From positions 1 to 64,000 of the forward strand of contig JADJZY010000007.1 in assembly GCA_016715505.1 (NCBI GenBank): a stretch of 64,000 nucleotides of DNA, read 5' to 3'. Below are positions 1 to 9,697 of this stretch, one piece after another (position 1 is the stretch's first letter; each line of letters starts with the position of its first letter). The position numbers and the translations under genes are program-made. A model generated the notes under the pieces. That model did no database searches. It saw only the letters and a list, made by a program, of their open reading frames with translations, and had not been told where the DNA came from. Origin of the DNA: Bacteroidota bacterium. GTDB lineage: Bacteria; Bacteroidota; Bacteroidia; Chitinophagales; Chitinophagaceae.

Positions 1-250
1 CTTTATTTGGTATGAGGGTTATGGATTTAAAGAACCTTTGAGTTTATTAGTGATATATGATAGTTTCATTCATTCTGGAGGAATTAAGAACTTTCTGCGG
101 CAGCGATTTCCAGAAAGACCCCCAAAATATGGAGGTAATGAAAATTTATGGATAGAACAGTACGTTCATACAAGACATGAATGGCTAAAAAATCATAATA
201 AAAGATACTCCGAAATACTATCTATAGAACACAGATTTTTATTCAGTTAA
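1..250 (+). CDS. GH46-like chitosanase, C-terminal part (5' end outside window)
   Basis: The frame is open from base 2, so this is the 3' end of a gene beginning upstream; a TTG at 38 is not a credible start. The tail carries PLSLLVIYDSFIHSGG followed by YVHTRHEWL and a basic end, which resembles the C-terminal half of glycoside hydrolase family 46 (chitosanase; endo-cleavage of chitosan). The catalytic N-terminal acidic residues are not in the window. The next gene starts about 100 bp downstream on the same strand. The family call is from motif recognition only; a related lysozyme-fold hydrolase is possible. Confidence 0.5.
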   Translation, partial: FIWYEGYGFKEPLSLLVIYDSFIHSGGIKNFLRQRFPERPPKYGGNENLWIEQYVHTRHEWLKNHNKRYSEILSIEHRFLFS

Positions 251-346
251 TAAAGCAGATGAACTGGACATTATCTGGTGAGCTAAATATAAGGGGCCAT
301 AAAATTAAGTCGTAATGAATTATTAAATTATAAAAACTAAATATTT

Positions 347-1981
347 ATGTCAACATCTAAAAATTTTGAAGTCTTTAGCTTCAACACAGCCAAAAGCCCT
401 CAGGCTAATACTGAAAGGCAGCATTATCTGAACTCGATAAAGATTGTAGACTTCAAATCAGGAAGTAGCACGACTTTCATTGATTCTTTACTTAATTCAA
501 TCCAAACAGGGACGCTGGAATCACTTGAGGAAGTAATGAGTTTGGTAGCCAATTTTAAGGAGTCTGGAGATTACATTTCTGACTTAAACACAATGAACAC
601 AGATAATAATAACATTCTGGATGTGTTTGAGTATTTGAATAGTTTAACAGAATTTCCTGATGACTTAATAGATCGAATATGTGAAACGATGGGTTTAGCA
701 ATGTTATCAGATATCAACAGAACTGAATATGTTCAAAAATGGGACAGCCTTTGGAATAATCTGATTGTAAATATTTTCTCTCCAACTTCTTTCAAATTCC
801 GCATGGGATTATTACATGCAATCCAAGCTTTTAAAATTGTCATGTCCTTGTTTCAAGAAAAGGTGCAAACCATAAATGAAATTCAAAAACTTTTAAAATC
901 CGTTGTTATAGTTCCAAATGGATTGTTGCCAATTCATGTAGATAGGCTTGACCCCGGGGATAATTCTGGACAGAACTTAAATGAAATTCACATTGGATGG
1001 AAGACTAAGATTGATTTAATCCAGAGTGCGATAATAGAAATAAAAACTAATCAGAAAAAATATCGAAATCTAGCACATGAAGTAAATACAAATTTGGATT
1101 GGGAAATTGATTCAGAAGGTCGTCCGATAATCAATCCAGAAGATTTACCGAGTGTCATTGATTTCCTTTATTTATCTCCAGAAAGATTTACAGAATTAAA
1201 TGATATTACAAAGGACTTTTTGGTCGATATGGGAATTGATTCAAGTATTTCAAATAAATACGATGATTTAATCTTCACTTTATCTGAAGAATCAAATAAT
1301 CTTTACCAAAAAGTGTTTAATCCTTCATATGCATCAAAAAAGGGTGTCTTAGAAGGAGGTGCCTTTTTTTCATTGGATGATATTTATTCACAGACAAGTG
1401 ATCCAGCTGAAATAGGAGGTCCAATCATAAATCCTTACAAACCATGCAAAGTAGCACCTTTAGGAATTTCTGATTACCGAAGAGTGGAAGCAATTTGGAG
1501 CAGATATGAACCTGGAGAAATAGCTCACATTGAAAACCTACTAGACGGAGAATATAAAGATCGGGAAACGAGGCATCTTAGAAGCATGGAGGAGACCTAT
1601 ACTGTTGAAACTATCAAGGAAAAAGGAAGTTATCCGCGATTTGCAAACTACCGAAAGATTTGCTTTACAAAAGAAGCAAGTAAAATTGTACAGAATGATT
1701 TTGAGGCTAAATTGGATACATATGTTAAAGGCAATTATGGTACAGTGAATTTCGGAGTAAGTGGTGGTCTTTCCTTTTCTCAAAGTTCAAGTAACTCAGA
1801 AATGGAAGCTTCACAATATGCTCGAGAAGTAATAGATAGAAGTGTTAACCGTCTAATTGAAAGAACAGGGAAGAGAACAATTCGTATTGTTGAAGAATTT
1901 GAGGAGAAAAACACTCATAAACTTGATAATATTAACGGAGGACAACATAAGGTAGGAGTTTTAGGTGGGTTGATAAAATAA
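347..1981 (+). CDS. Large conserved protein of unknown function, N-terminal part (frame-broken)
   Basis: 544 residues, mainly alpha-helical, no signal peptide. Residues about 370-430 hold the most distinctive block, with RYEPGEIAHIENLL followed by a charged helix and MEETYTVETIKEKG; I have an impression of this block from large bacterial proteins but know no function for it. The open frame ends with TAA at 1979-1981. From 1966, frame 1 continues WVDKIMKCTLANYGKR up to about 2013, and the original frame then resumes as LLFEFMVPEPAAF, so the protein runs into the next open part with two compensating one-base shifts (near 1964 and 2014). The whole ancestral product is about 1,000 residues ending near 3338. 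It lies directly upstream of a Het-C-like gene. Confidence 0.6.
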   Translation: MSTSKNFEVFSFNTAKSPQANTERQHYLNSIKIVDFKSGSSTTFIDSLLNSIQTGTLESLEEVMSLVANFKESGDYISDLNTMNTDNNNILDVFEYLNSLTEFPDDLIDRICETMGLAMLSDINRTEYVQKWDSLWNNLIVNIFSPTSFKFRMGLLHAIQAFKIVMSLFQEKVQTINEIQKLLKSVVIVPNGLLPIHVDRLDPGDNSGQNLNEIHIGWKTKIDLIQSAIIEIKTNQKKYRNLAHEVNTNLDWEIDSEGRPIINPEDLPSVIDFLYLSPERFTELNDITKDFLVDMGIDSSISNKYDDLIFTLSEESNNLYQKVFNPSYASKKGVLEGGAFFSLDDIYSQTSDPAEIGGPIINPYKPCKVAPLGISDYRRVEAIWSRYEPGEIAHIENLLDGEYKDRETRHLRSMEETYTVETIKEKGSYPRFANYRKICFTKEASKIVQNDFEAKLDTYVKGNYGTVNFGVSGGLSFSQSSSNSEMEASQYAREVIDRSVNRLIERTGKRTIRIVEEFEEKNTHKLDNINGGQHKVGVLGGLIK

Positions 1982-2002
1982 TGAAGTGTACATTGGCTAA
2001 TT

Positions 2003-3205
2003 ATGGGAAGCGGTTTATTATTTGAATTTATGGTTCCAGAACCTGCAGCATTTCACATCTTTGCAAAAGCACGAAAATCAATTAAAGGAGTTTTTGTGGA
2101 AAAACCAATACATCCAAGAATTGGGATTACTAACCCTTTTGGAGCGGGTACAATAACTCTTAGTCATGCACATGAGTTAGATATGTCCAATTACAAAGTA
2201 TGGGCTTCAGCATATGGAGCAACTGTTGAACCCTATCCTGAAGATTTGGTTATTGGTAAAGCATATAATACAAATGGGGGTGCAAATACTGTATCTTCTA
2301 GTGATAACGGGTTAAAAATTCCAGAAGGATATTATGCCAATACCGCTATCGTGATAATTGGACGTGAAGGGAGCCTATTATCTTCAAATTCATATATTCA
2401 AGTAGGAAATCAATGGTTCGGAAAAGGTGGATGGGGTAGTTGGATCATAACACAGTCTATGAACCAAATGACTGATGTTCTACCTGTATCTTGGAATATT
2501 TATTATGAAAACATGTTATCTTTCAATGTTGAGGTTAATTGCAAGGCTACTAATTCTAAAATTTCAGAATGGCAATTGAAAACCTTTAAATCTATAATGG
2601 ATGCGTATCAAAGGAAATTAGACGAATTTAACAATGCAGTTTCTGAAGCTCAGGTTTCTCAAGGTGTCTTTATTGACGGGAATAATCCATTACTAAATCG
2701 AGAAATTGAAAGGACTGAATTGAGAAAATGGTGTATACAATTGATGACTGAAAATGAATTTTTCTTTCAGTTTGATGCAATGAAGCACGAAAAAGAACAG
2801 TATCCAGATTACGACAATTATCCATACTTTGATAATTGCGAGGCAATCAAAGAGGGGCATGTTGTAAAGTTTATAGAAAGCATTCTTGATTGGCATTTGA
2901 TGAGCTACTTCCTTTACCCATATTTCTATGGAAATAGAAACAGATGGGTGGAAATTTACAATACAAGTAGTAACGACCCCTTACATACTAGCTTTTTACA
3001 AGCAGGCTTTGCGAGGGTTGTTGTTCCTGTAAGACTGGGATTCGAGAAAGTCGCGATGCAATTTGTTGAAACTGGGATAATCAATTATGAAACAGCAACA
3101 TGGGTCGCAAACTCCGATGAAGCAATTGATGCAAGTATTGAGCTTGAGCAGAACGCCTTGGCACAAGATCCACCTCAACCCGGAGCAGCAGGCTATGCTG
3201 ATTGA
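2003..3205 (+). CDS. Large conserved protein of unknown function, C-terminal part
   Basis: This continues the protein starting at 347; the ATG at 2003 is probably internal, since frame 1 bridges 1966-2013 to it. It contains EFMVPEPAAF, a Gly/Trp-rich segment near GKGGWGSWI, a helical stretch (residues about 190-235, SIMDAYQRKLDEFN) and LQAGFARVVVPVRLG. The frame closes at 3205, but the reading frame through 3204-3338 (EASDLNPANW, then EVRLPTNLVILQEG) looks like the true C-terminus, implying a third shift near 3180. Function unknown. Intervals to neighbours are short and co-directional, so it may be co-transcribed with the Het-C-like gene at 3367. Confidence 0.55.
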   Translation: MGSGLLFEFMVPEPAAFHIFAKARKSIKGVFVEKPIHPRIGITNPFGAGTITLSHAHELDMSNYKVWASAYGATVEPYPEDLVIGKAYNTNGGANTVSSSDNGLKIPEGYYANTAIVIIGREGSLLSSNSYIQVGNQWFGKGGWGSWIITQSMNQMTDVLPVSWNIYYENMLSFNVEVNCKATNSKISEWQLKTFKSIMDAYQRKLDEFNNAVSEAQVSQGVFIDGNNPLLNREIERTELRKWCIQLMTENEFFFQFDAMKHEKEQYPDYDNYPYFDNCEAIKEGHVVKFIESILDWHLMSYFLYPYFYGNRNRWVEIYNTSSNDPLHTSFLQAGFARVVVPVRLGFEKVAMQFVETGIINYETATWVANSDEAIDASIELEQNALAQDPPQPGAAGYAD

Positions 3206-3366
3206 GGCTAGTGATTTGAATCCAGCTAATTGGCCAAATTGGGAAGTGAGATTGCCAACTAATTTAGTTATTCTTCAAGAAGGAACTGGTGGCGCAATTC
3301 CTAGCGGAACCGTTTTACCAATTAATCCTAACGCATAGTATATCTTTCGAATAGGAAAAACCCACA

Positions 3367-5652
3367 ATGAGTTTCTCCTATTTTCAACTTAATTACAATA
3401 ACATGGTAGCAAAGGGGCACGAAGTAATTGAAACAATAGTCTCAAAATATTTACTAAATTTTCTAGACCACTACTACCCAAAACAGAGTGCGTCCATCAA
3501 AACATTCCTGCCGAAAGAAGAAGACTTTACTCGAGTATTTTATTTTGGCAATTGGATGACGGATATGTCTCAGTTTTTCGTTCGTGATGGGTTTAATAAA
3601 ATTCGGGGAAACATTGATAATTTGGTTAGTGACTATAATAAATACATTCAGACATTTAAAGTCAAACTATCAATAATTATCAAAGATGAAATTATTGAAA
3701 CCTTTAAAAACAAAATTATCGAGGCATTACCATCCTACTCGGGTGGTCCGACTATTATTTTACCAGAACCAGCAAAATCGATTGCTCAATTCATAACCCC
3801 ATTAATTGTTCAAAATCAAGATAAAATCAAACTAGAAATTGAAAAATTATGTGAAAGCATTAAAAATGGGACAGATGAAGAGTTAAACAAAATATTTACA
3901 AATTTAACAGTAGACGAAGCAAAATTTGGTAGGTTCTTCAAGAAATATTTAGGTGAAAACCCAAAGGAATTCAAGTATGTGGATTATAATGATCCCATGT
4001 GGCACTTGGCTAATGTATTTGTTAAAATAATGGGTTTCAAGAAATTCTGTTTGGCTGACAATCCAATTTCATTTACCCAGTTTGAAGAACTGTATGATAT
4101 AGTTCTTGATTCTACTTCTGGGTCTCTATTTAACTTAATGCAATATTATCCTTCTGATCATTTGGATAGGCCATATACCATAAACCCAGGACAAGTTACT
4201 TCCAGTAAACCTCAGAGGGATTTTATTGACAAAAGCTTCAAAAAATCTGATTCAGAGGGGATGTATGATTACATGAAAGATTATCGAACGATTCTGTCCG
4301 GAAAATTTAGTAGCATTCAACAAGATTTTATCATGCCTTATTTTATTAATAATAAAATTTTGAATCGACGAACTGTCTTGTCGCTACTAAGCAAACTAGG
4401 AATTGGACTTCATATGTTGGAGGATTTTTATGCACATAGTAATTTCTATGAATTGAGTTTAAGATTTATGCAAGGAAAGAAACTTAATGAACAGAAATAC
4501 TATTCTTACAATGAATATTTTAAACTAGATGAAAGAAATATTTATAAAGAGTTCGCAAGAATTCATAACACAACTAATTTACCAACAGAAGACCTTAAAA
4601 ATACGATAATTGAAGATAAGTTGTATACAGGATTTTACACTTTTGAGGATACCCTTGTATCTATTTTTCATTTGATAACTGATGGAATTGTACGAAAAAT
4701 AGAAACAATTGATATAGGGCCATATATTGAGAAGCGTCTTGACCTTGAGAGTGATAAAAGTGATAAATTAATTGAGAACGAACCTGAAGGTGAATTTTCA
4801 ATTGATGTACTCGAAGCATTGGCTGGTTTGGCATCTGGCATCAATAGTGTTACATCATTTGAACAAATTGAATTTTTAAAAGACAAAGGGATTGATACAG
4901 AAAGTTTCAATGAAAAGGCTTTTGATTTTTTTATGAAAGGCTATCTCTCAAGGGCAAAAATAAAAATTTCAACTGAGGATAAATCAAAAGTTATTTATGT
5001 CGTCAATCTGATATTTTCAACAATTAATATAATTAGAAAAGGAAAAAAGCTGAAAGATGAATTACAGGATTTGTTGGAGTTTTACGAATTCTTCAAATTA
5101 TTATTAACTATACTAACTTTGGAAATACAAGTAATTAGAATCTTCAAAATTATTGCATTCAAACTGGCTAAAGCAATTTTTAGAATCATCCCTGGAATAA
5201 TTCGTAAACCTTTTTATGAACTTTTAAATGATTGGTTAAAAAAATCAATATTGTATGTAGAAATGGCTGAAAACCAAGTAAATTCTCTATTGAAAAGCTA
5301 TCCTGGATCACATTCATATGTGGCAAAGGATGAGGCTTTACATAAACGTCTTACACATTTCCAAGTAACGAAGATGGCAGGTTTTGCAGACATGTTTGTC
5401 TTGGATAATCTGTTTCTTAATAATACCTCACAGACCGTTTGTAGTATGAACGACACAATCAAGTATGTTTTTCACAATCCAAATGACGGTATGAATAGAT
5501 TATCCGCCATGCCGGATGAGAGAAATCATACGAGCATTGTTGAGTTTTACTCAATAAATGTTCTTCAGAATACACCAATGAATAAAGTGTATCAAGACTT
5601 CATGAAGGGTTTAAACAAGAATAGAAATGGGCTTTTTCTTACCCAAATTTAA
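3367..5652 (+). CDS. Het-C-like protein (putative zinc-dependent phospholipase/toxin fold)
   Basis: 761 residues, intact. N-terminal GNWMTDMSQ (residues 61-69) matches the GNWLRDYSQ-type motif of Het-C proteins, and residues 349-359 carry H-x2-ED-x3-HSN (H349, E352, D353, H357, N359), the LEDFYAHSN signature of this family. A late SHSYVAKDE block (about 648-656) also fits Het-C. Fungal Het-C mediates heterokaryon incompatibility; bacterial relatives resemble zinc-dependent phospholipase C/P1 nuclease folds and occur in toxin contexts. No signal peptide is visible; a hydrophobic helical patch lies near residues 575-620. It follows the unknown large protein by about 30 bp, suggesting they work together. 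Family call is good; biochemical activity is inference. Confidence 0.7.
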   Translation: MSFSYFQLNYNNMVAKGHEVIETIVSKYLLNFLDHYYPKQSASIKTFLPKEEDFTRVFYFGNWMTDMSQFFVRDGFNKIRGNIDNLVSDYNKYIQTFKVKLSIIIKDEIIETFKNKIIEALPSYSGGPTIILPEPAKSIAQFITPLIVQNQDKIKLEIEKLCESIKNGTDEELNKIFTNLTVDEAKFGRFFKKYLGENPKEFKYVDYNDPMWHLANVFVKIMGFKKFCLADNPISFTQFEELYDIVLDSTSGSLFNLMQYYPSDHLDRPYTINPGQVTSSKPQRDFIDKSFKKSDSEGMYDYMKDYRTILSGKFSSIQQDFIMPYFINNKILNRRTVLSLLSKLGIGLHMLEDFYAHSNFYELSLRFMQGKKLNEQKYYSYNEYFKLDERNIYKEFARIHNTTNLPTEDLKNTIIEDKLYTGFYTFEDTLVSIFHLITDGIVRKIETIDIGPYIEKRLDLESDKSDKLIENEPEGEFSIDVLEALAGLASGINSVTSFEQIEFLKDKGIDTESFNEKAFDFFMKGYLSRAKIKISTEDKSKVIYVVNLIFSTINIIRKGKKLKDELQDLLEFYEFFKLLLTILTLEIQVIRIFKIIAFKLAKAIFRIIPGIIRKPFYELLNDWLKKSILYVEMAENQVNSLLKSYPGSHSYVAKDEALHKRLTHFQVTKMAGFADMFVLDNLFLNNTSQTVCSMNDTIKYVFHNPNDGMNRLSAMPDERNHTSIVEFYSINVLQNTPMNKVYQDFMKGLNKNRNGLFLTQI

Positions 5653-6389
5653 TTGATGAATTGAATAGGTTTTGAATATCATGTTGAAAGATGAGAAAAC
5701 TTTGATTTATCTTGAGATTTTTCTGAAGAAGTACACCAAATAATTAATGCGTTAGTGTGAAAATGCCCCGCAGTGAGGCTTTGAGCAAAACCTGTGAAGG
5801 AGTTTGAAATTTTGTTCTGTTTACTTCGTTCTTGTACAAGTTTGATTTTTAATGGATTAGCTCGCCATTTATCAACTCGACAGTGGCTTTGGTTGAAACT
5901 CGTTGCTCGAAAATGGCCTTATCCTTTGCTGCTGGCGTTTTTAATCTGATGGGCGAAAGCTGACTATTTTCGTCTTCAACAGAACACCAAAACAAACTCC
6001 TTCTTGCCTTTGCTAGCCAACCAGGCTCTTTACCGCCTACACTGGATTCACCACACACCAAATTTAAACACCTTGATGCATGGCTTTCGATTTTATGTTT
6101 AACAGAACGTTTTAGCTCGAATCCTGTTCTTCTATGAAGTTCCAAACTACAACCCCTTTCTTATCAAACCACTAAAAACACCATCAGAAAGGCCACAATA
6201 TCAAACTTCAATGATGAAACAAGGTAGAGAACCGAATGTTTATTCTGCACTTATTGCATTCCAATTCGAATGCCTTATGACCGCATCGAACACACTTGAA
6301 TCCCCTTCCCATTTAAGATCGAACAAATATTTTTTGCACTTTCAATGCGTTACAAACTCCTGTAAATTGTAACCTGTAGAACATATTCT
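5653..6389. other. Gene-poor interval
   Basis: About 740 bp separate the Het-C-like gene from the next readable frame. A 98-codon minus-strand frame (5849-6145) is Arg/Lys-rich and matches nothing I recognise. No clear hairpin terminator or mobile-element end was found. Confidence 0.5.
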
Positions 6390-6956
6390 TTGATTCTAAC
6401 AAAGATTCTACTACAAAACCAATTTACGTATCAAACATTTATTTGGGTAATCTTACAGCCCATTTCTAAAAACAAGAATTCAATCAATACTAAATCCGAT
6501 GAACCCTTGCGGAGATTTTTATCCGAAAATCCTAATGTCTTTAAAGAGGACATGATTTCCCTGTATAGTCGTGACTTGCGAAAGTCGTCTTTTTATACAC
6601 AATCATCGACTAGAATAATTAAATCCTTTCCAATGCCTAATTTATTCCCAGGGTCGGTATGGGATTTTTTAAATGATCCAATTAAAAGGACAATCTTTCA
6701 TGCTGATAAATCCAAGGCTAAACCTGAGGTAATTTTTCGACTAAATTATCCTGCACAATCCGTTTGGCAAATTCTTAAATATTTTGAAGGTCTCAAAGAA
6801 CCATATCGTGAACTTATTTTCAAGAAATATAGTGTCAATAATATTGAAATACTAGATAACGTCAATATACTAAGTGGGAGATCGTGGTCTAATTATTTTT
6901 TACAGAAAAGATTTTTTACAGTTTGGGGATTCATATTGGAGGAAATTATTAAGTGA
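6390..6956 (+). CDS. Unknown protein, N-terminal part (frame-broken)
   Basis: The open frame starts at a weak TTG, and the true start may be downstream (ATG at 6551) or hidden by another indel. Residues from about 38 on are helical and polar with FPGSVWDFL and RLNYPAQSVWQILKYF. Near the end the frame reads through an AGATTTTTTAC homopolymer (about 6908-6918). Shifting one base there gives DFLQFGDSYWRKLLSDEQLKK and joins this part to the frame at 6874-7191, giving one protein of about 265 residues. Not recognised. Confidence 0.45.
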   Translation: MILTKILLQNQFTYQTFIWVILQPISKNKNSINTKSDEPLRRFLSENPNVFKEDMISLYSRDLRKSSFYTQSSTRIIKSFPMPNLFPGSVWDFLNDPIKRTIFHADKSKAKPEVIFRLNYPAQSVWQILKYFEGLKEPYRELIFKKYSVNNIEILDNVNILSGRSWSNYFLQKRFFTVWGFILEEIIK

Positions 6957-7191
6957 TGAGCAATTGAAAAAGGTGGAAGGTATATTAGATGTGGATGTTA
7001 CTACGAATTACGAAGAATTCGATAATGAAAGCTTTTATGATTTCATGCATTACGTTTTCCAAAAGGAAAGAGATAATATCTTACAACAAGACAGTACATC
7101 GTTAAAGAAAATTGTTTCTCAAGCGCAAAGACTTGATGATTTGGTAAAGAACAAGTATATTGGGTTTATATCAAAATTCGTTTCAGAATGA
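6874..7191 (+). CDS. Unknown protein, C-terminal part
   Basis: From about 6912 this frame continues the protein begun at 6390 (SDEQLKKVEGILDVD, then FYDFMHYVFQKERD and a helical end). It is charged and helical with no membrane segment. Its stop overlaps the ATG of the lipoprotein gene at 7188 (ATGA), which points to translational coupling. Function unknown. Confidence 0.5.
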   Translation: MGDRGLIIFYRKDFLQFGDSYWRKLLSDEQLKKVEGILDVDVTTNYEEFDNESFYDFMHYVFQKERDNILQQDSTSLKKIVSQAQRLDDLVKNKYIGFISKFVSE

Positions 7192-8258
7192 GGCTAATAT
7201 ATTTAGGGATTTTGGCGTTTTTCTTCATTTATTTGGCTTGCGGTTCGAATTCCAGTAATCAATCCTTTCGAATACCGAATACTATTCGTGACTCTGAATG
7301 CGGCGCTTGTATGCTTAATTACCTGGATAGTTTTCCTAAAATGGGTGATGATAGTGTTCTGGCCATGTTTGTGAAAACTAATGATTTGCCAGATGATTAT
7401 CAACCTGATCGAATGGGTATTCCACACAACCGGGAAAAAGTTACTTTATTAATCTTTGTAAAAAGAGAGGATACATTAATTAAATACTTTTATGACATTG
7501 AAAGACGACGTTTTGGAATATATAATTTCCGCAAACCAGGAGTCGTAATTTATCCACGGAAAAAGATAAAGAAAAAAGATGGTTGGTTAATATTAAATTC
7601 ATTTGACGACTGGAATACCATTAGCGAAGATTCTCATTATTATTCCGCTCTTGATACAAGCAAACTACGATTAGGGTCTTCAAATCGACATTTGGTTATC
7701 GATGCCGATGATACTAGCATGGTTAGGATTAATGATAAGCTTACCGTAACTCATAAGACAAAAACCATTCGACATATCAAAGATATTTTTCTTCCTCTTT
7801 GGCAATACAGTCATCGATGTGCCCGAAATGACACGAATACCATTGCACGCTGGTATGGTCCTGGGATGTGTGGTATACGCATTTTTAAACAAGGAGACAA
7901 GTATTATGAATTATGGTATTGGGCGGATGGAACCGGCCAATACCATGAGGTTAAATTGGAAAAGGTTGACAGAGGAATTAAAGTTATTCCTGTATACCAC
8001 AGTTCGGAATATGAGAATAAAGTACTTCAGAACTATAAACTAATAGATTTTAATCAAGATTATATCCTCAAATATTTCATCGGGAAGAAAGAATATCTGG
8101 ATGATTCATTCTTTCATGAAAAATGCTATAAATATTGTGAGGCTGAAACTGATAGTATGTTTTATTATGGTTATGATACCCTTTCACCGAAATATCGAAA
8201 AGATTCCATCATCATGCTACTTCCCAAGGAGTTTGAAAAATATATTCCTGATAAATAG
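7188..8258 (+). CDS. Putative lipoprotein of unknown function
   Basis: 356 residues. A hydrophobic signal (about residues 3-17) ends in the lipobox LACGS, so the mature N-terminus is likely a lipidated Cys18. The rest is soluble, rich in aromatic and charged residues, with a CGAC motif near residue 38 and several Cys pairs. No domain was recognised. It overlaps the upstream frame by four bases (ATGA), indicating one operon. The next gene is about 110 bp downstream. Confidence 0.6.
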   Translation: MRLIYLGILAFFFIYLACGSNSSNQSFRIPNTIRDSECGACMLNYLDSFPKMGDDSVLAMFVKTNDLPDDYQPDRMGIPHNREKVTLLIFVKREDTLIKYFYDIERRRFGIYNFRKPGVVIYPRKKIKKKDGWLILNSFDDWNTISEDSHYYSALDTSKLRLGSSNRHLVIDADDTSMVRINDKLTVTHKTKTIRHIKDIFLPLWQYSHRCARNDTNTIARWYGPGMCGIRIFKQGDKYYELWYWADGTGQYHEVKLEKVDRGIKVIPVYHSSEYENKVLQNYKLIDFNQDYILKYFIGKKEYLDDSFFHEKCYKYCEAETDSMFYYGYDTLSPKYRKDSIIMLLPKEFEKYIPDK

Positions 8259-8365
8259 GAGTTTTCTAGTTATTATTTAGGTGCTATAACTATATCGATA
8301 AATCAGCACTTGTTAACGTATTAATACGTAACTCATCAATTTGAATTTTTTGTTCCTTTGATTGA

Positions 8366-9625
8366 ATGGAGCAGAACCTTACAGGCGTAATAATAACCTT
8401 TCAAATCCCTATTGTTTTCTTTCTTACAATGGTGAATTACTATGCCTTCAGGAATTTACAAAAAGTTTCCTTTAAGATTATGTCACTTGCATGGGGGGCA
8501 AATATGGCTTACTTATTGTATAAATTATTATTCTCTTCAAACAACTATGCGTATCCTAATCTTGTAATTCCTTTTTTTGACACACTTTCTGGTATTTTAT
8601 TTCTTGGAGCCGTATTCTTGCCTCCCAAAGGAGAATTCTCTTTTCGTAATAATCAAAAAAATTTTTTTTTATTTTTTTTAATTTTTATCCTTTGTTATCT
8701 TTTGGAATTATCATTTAGATCAATTGGCGATCTGGCTTTTATCAAATTGAGTGCAATGCCAGCGTTTGTTTTTGATAGTCTAGTTCTGTACCTAGTGGCA
8801 AAATACTTTAAAGGACTTGAAAGAAGTATTTATAAAGTTTACTGGTTAACCAATTCCTTTTACGCTTATGCTTTAATTCAAATACTAGCAATTTTTTCGT
8901 ATGAGAAAGTATTCGAATTGTTTGGTTGGTCAATTACTGTAGAAACAATTGGATTCTCCATCGGGTTGTTAGTAAAGGCGGTTATTCTGTTTTCATTTGT
9001 AAAAGTCTTATTGTTGATGATTAAGGATATTCAGAAACTTAATCATAAACTAGAGTATCAAAGTGTTTTAACCATAAAACTTAATCAGATTATAGGAAGA
9101 ACCTTTCACGAAATAACGCCAGTTATTGGATATATGGAAAATCAAATTGATGGTCTGTTAAACAAGAATGACGAATTTCAGTTAAACCGTCGTACAATCA
9201 GTTATATTCAAGAAATCGAATACAATACCTACCGACTAAAAACTATTCTTTCAGCAGCGACTAAAATGTATCATAAGGATATGAAAGATGAACCGGCATC
9301 CGATAAATTTTCTTACCCCATACAAATTGTTGAACAGGAAGAGGTGGTCAATATCAACACACTGCTAGAAATTGCAATAACAAATTTCAAAGCATATATT
9401 TCAATTCTTAGGAATCCGAACGTGTCATATTCGGAGTTGGAAAAGAATTTTATGACAACTAATGATGTCAATTTTAAAACACAATACGGAAGAAATTGTT
9501 TGGTCTTTGGGAACTCGGCGGAGTTTGTTCAAATATTCTATAACGCTTTTAAAAATAGCTATGAATCAATGCTGGAACAAACTGATAGAAGTCAAATTTT
9601 TGTGAGGACAAAAACGAGTCGATAA
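8366..9625 (+). CDS. 7TM sensor histidine kinase (open part, C-terminus continues to 9913)
   Basis: About seven hydrophobic segments fill residues 8-225, followed by a dimerisation helix with RTFHEITPVIGY, an H-E-x-x-x-P H-box, then an N-box-like segment (EFVQIFYNAFKNSYESM). The frame closes at 9625 after a TTTTTG run near 9604. Frame 1 continues with IVEIEDNGPGIPSDISERVF (G1 box) to about 9716, and frame 2 resumes in the entry at 9698. The reconstructed protein is a complete kinase of about 515 residues with an HATPase domain. It likely signals to the receiver protein encoded at 9920. The 5' leader from 8259 is AT-rich. Confidence 0.65.
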   Translation: MEQNLTGVIITFQIPIVFFLTMVNYYAFRNLQKVSFKIMSLAWGANMAYLLYKLLFSSNNYAYPNLVIPFFDTLSGILFLGAVFLPPKGEFSFRNNQKNFFLFFLIFILCYLLELSFRSIGDLAFIKLSAMPAFVFDSLVLYLVAKYFKGLERSIYKVYWLTNSFYAYALIQILAIFSYEKVFELFGWSITVETIGFSIGLLVKAVILFSFVKVLLLMIKDIQKLNHKLEYQSVLTIKLNQIIGRTFHEITPVIGYMENQIDGLLNKNDEFQLNRRTISYIQEIEYNTYRLKTILSAATKMYHKDMKDEPASDKFSYPIQIVEQEEVVNINTLLEIAITNFKAYISILRNPNVSYSELEKNFMTTNDVNFKTQYGRNCLVFGNSAEFVQIFYNAFKNSYESMLEQTDRSQIFVRTKTSR

Positions 9626-9697
9626 ATGCTGCTAACAGAGATAATTTAGAAAAATGCGTAATAGTAGAAATAGAAGACAACGGCCCAGGTATCCCAA

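Noticed and set aside
5849..6145. 98-codon minus-strand frame with an ATG start
   Set aside because: No recognisable motif, Arg/Lys/Ser-rich composition unlike the neighbours, and it lies in an interval without other coding signs.
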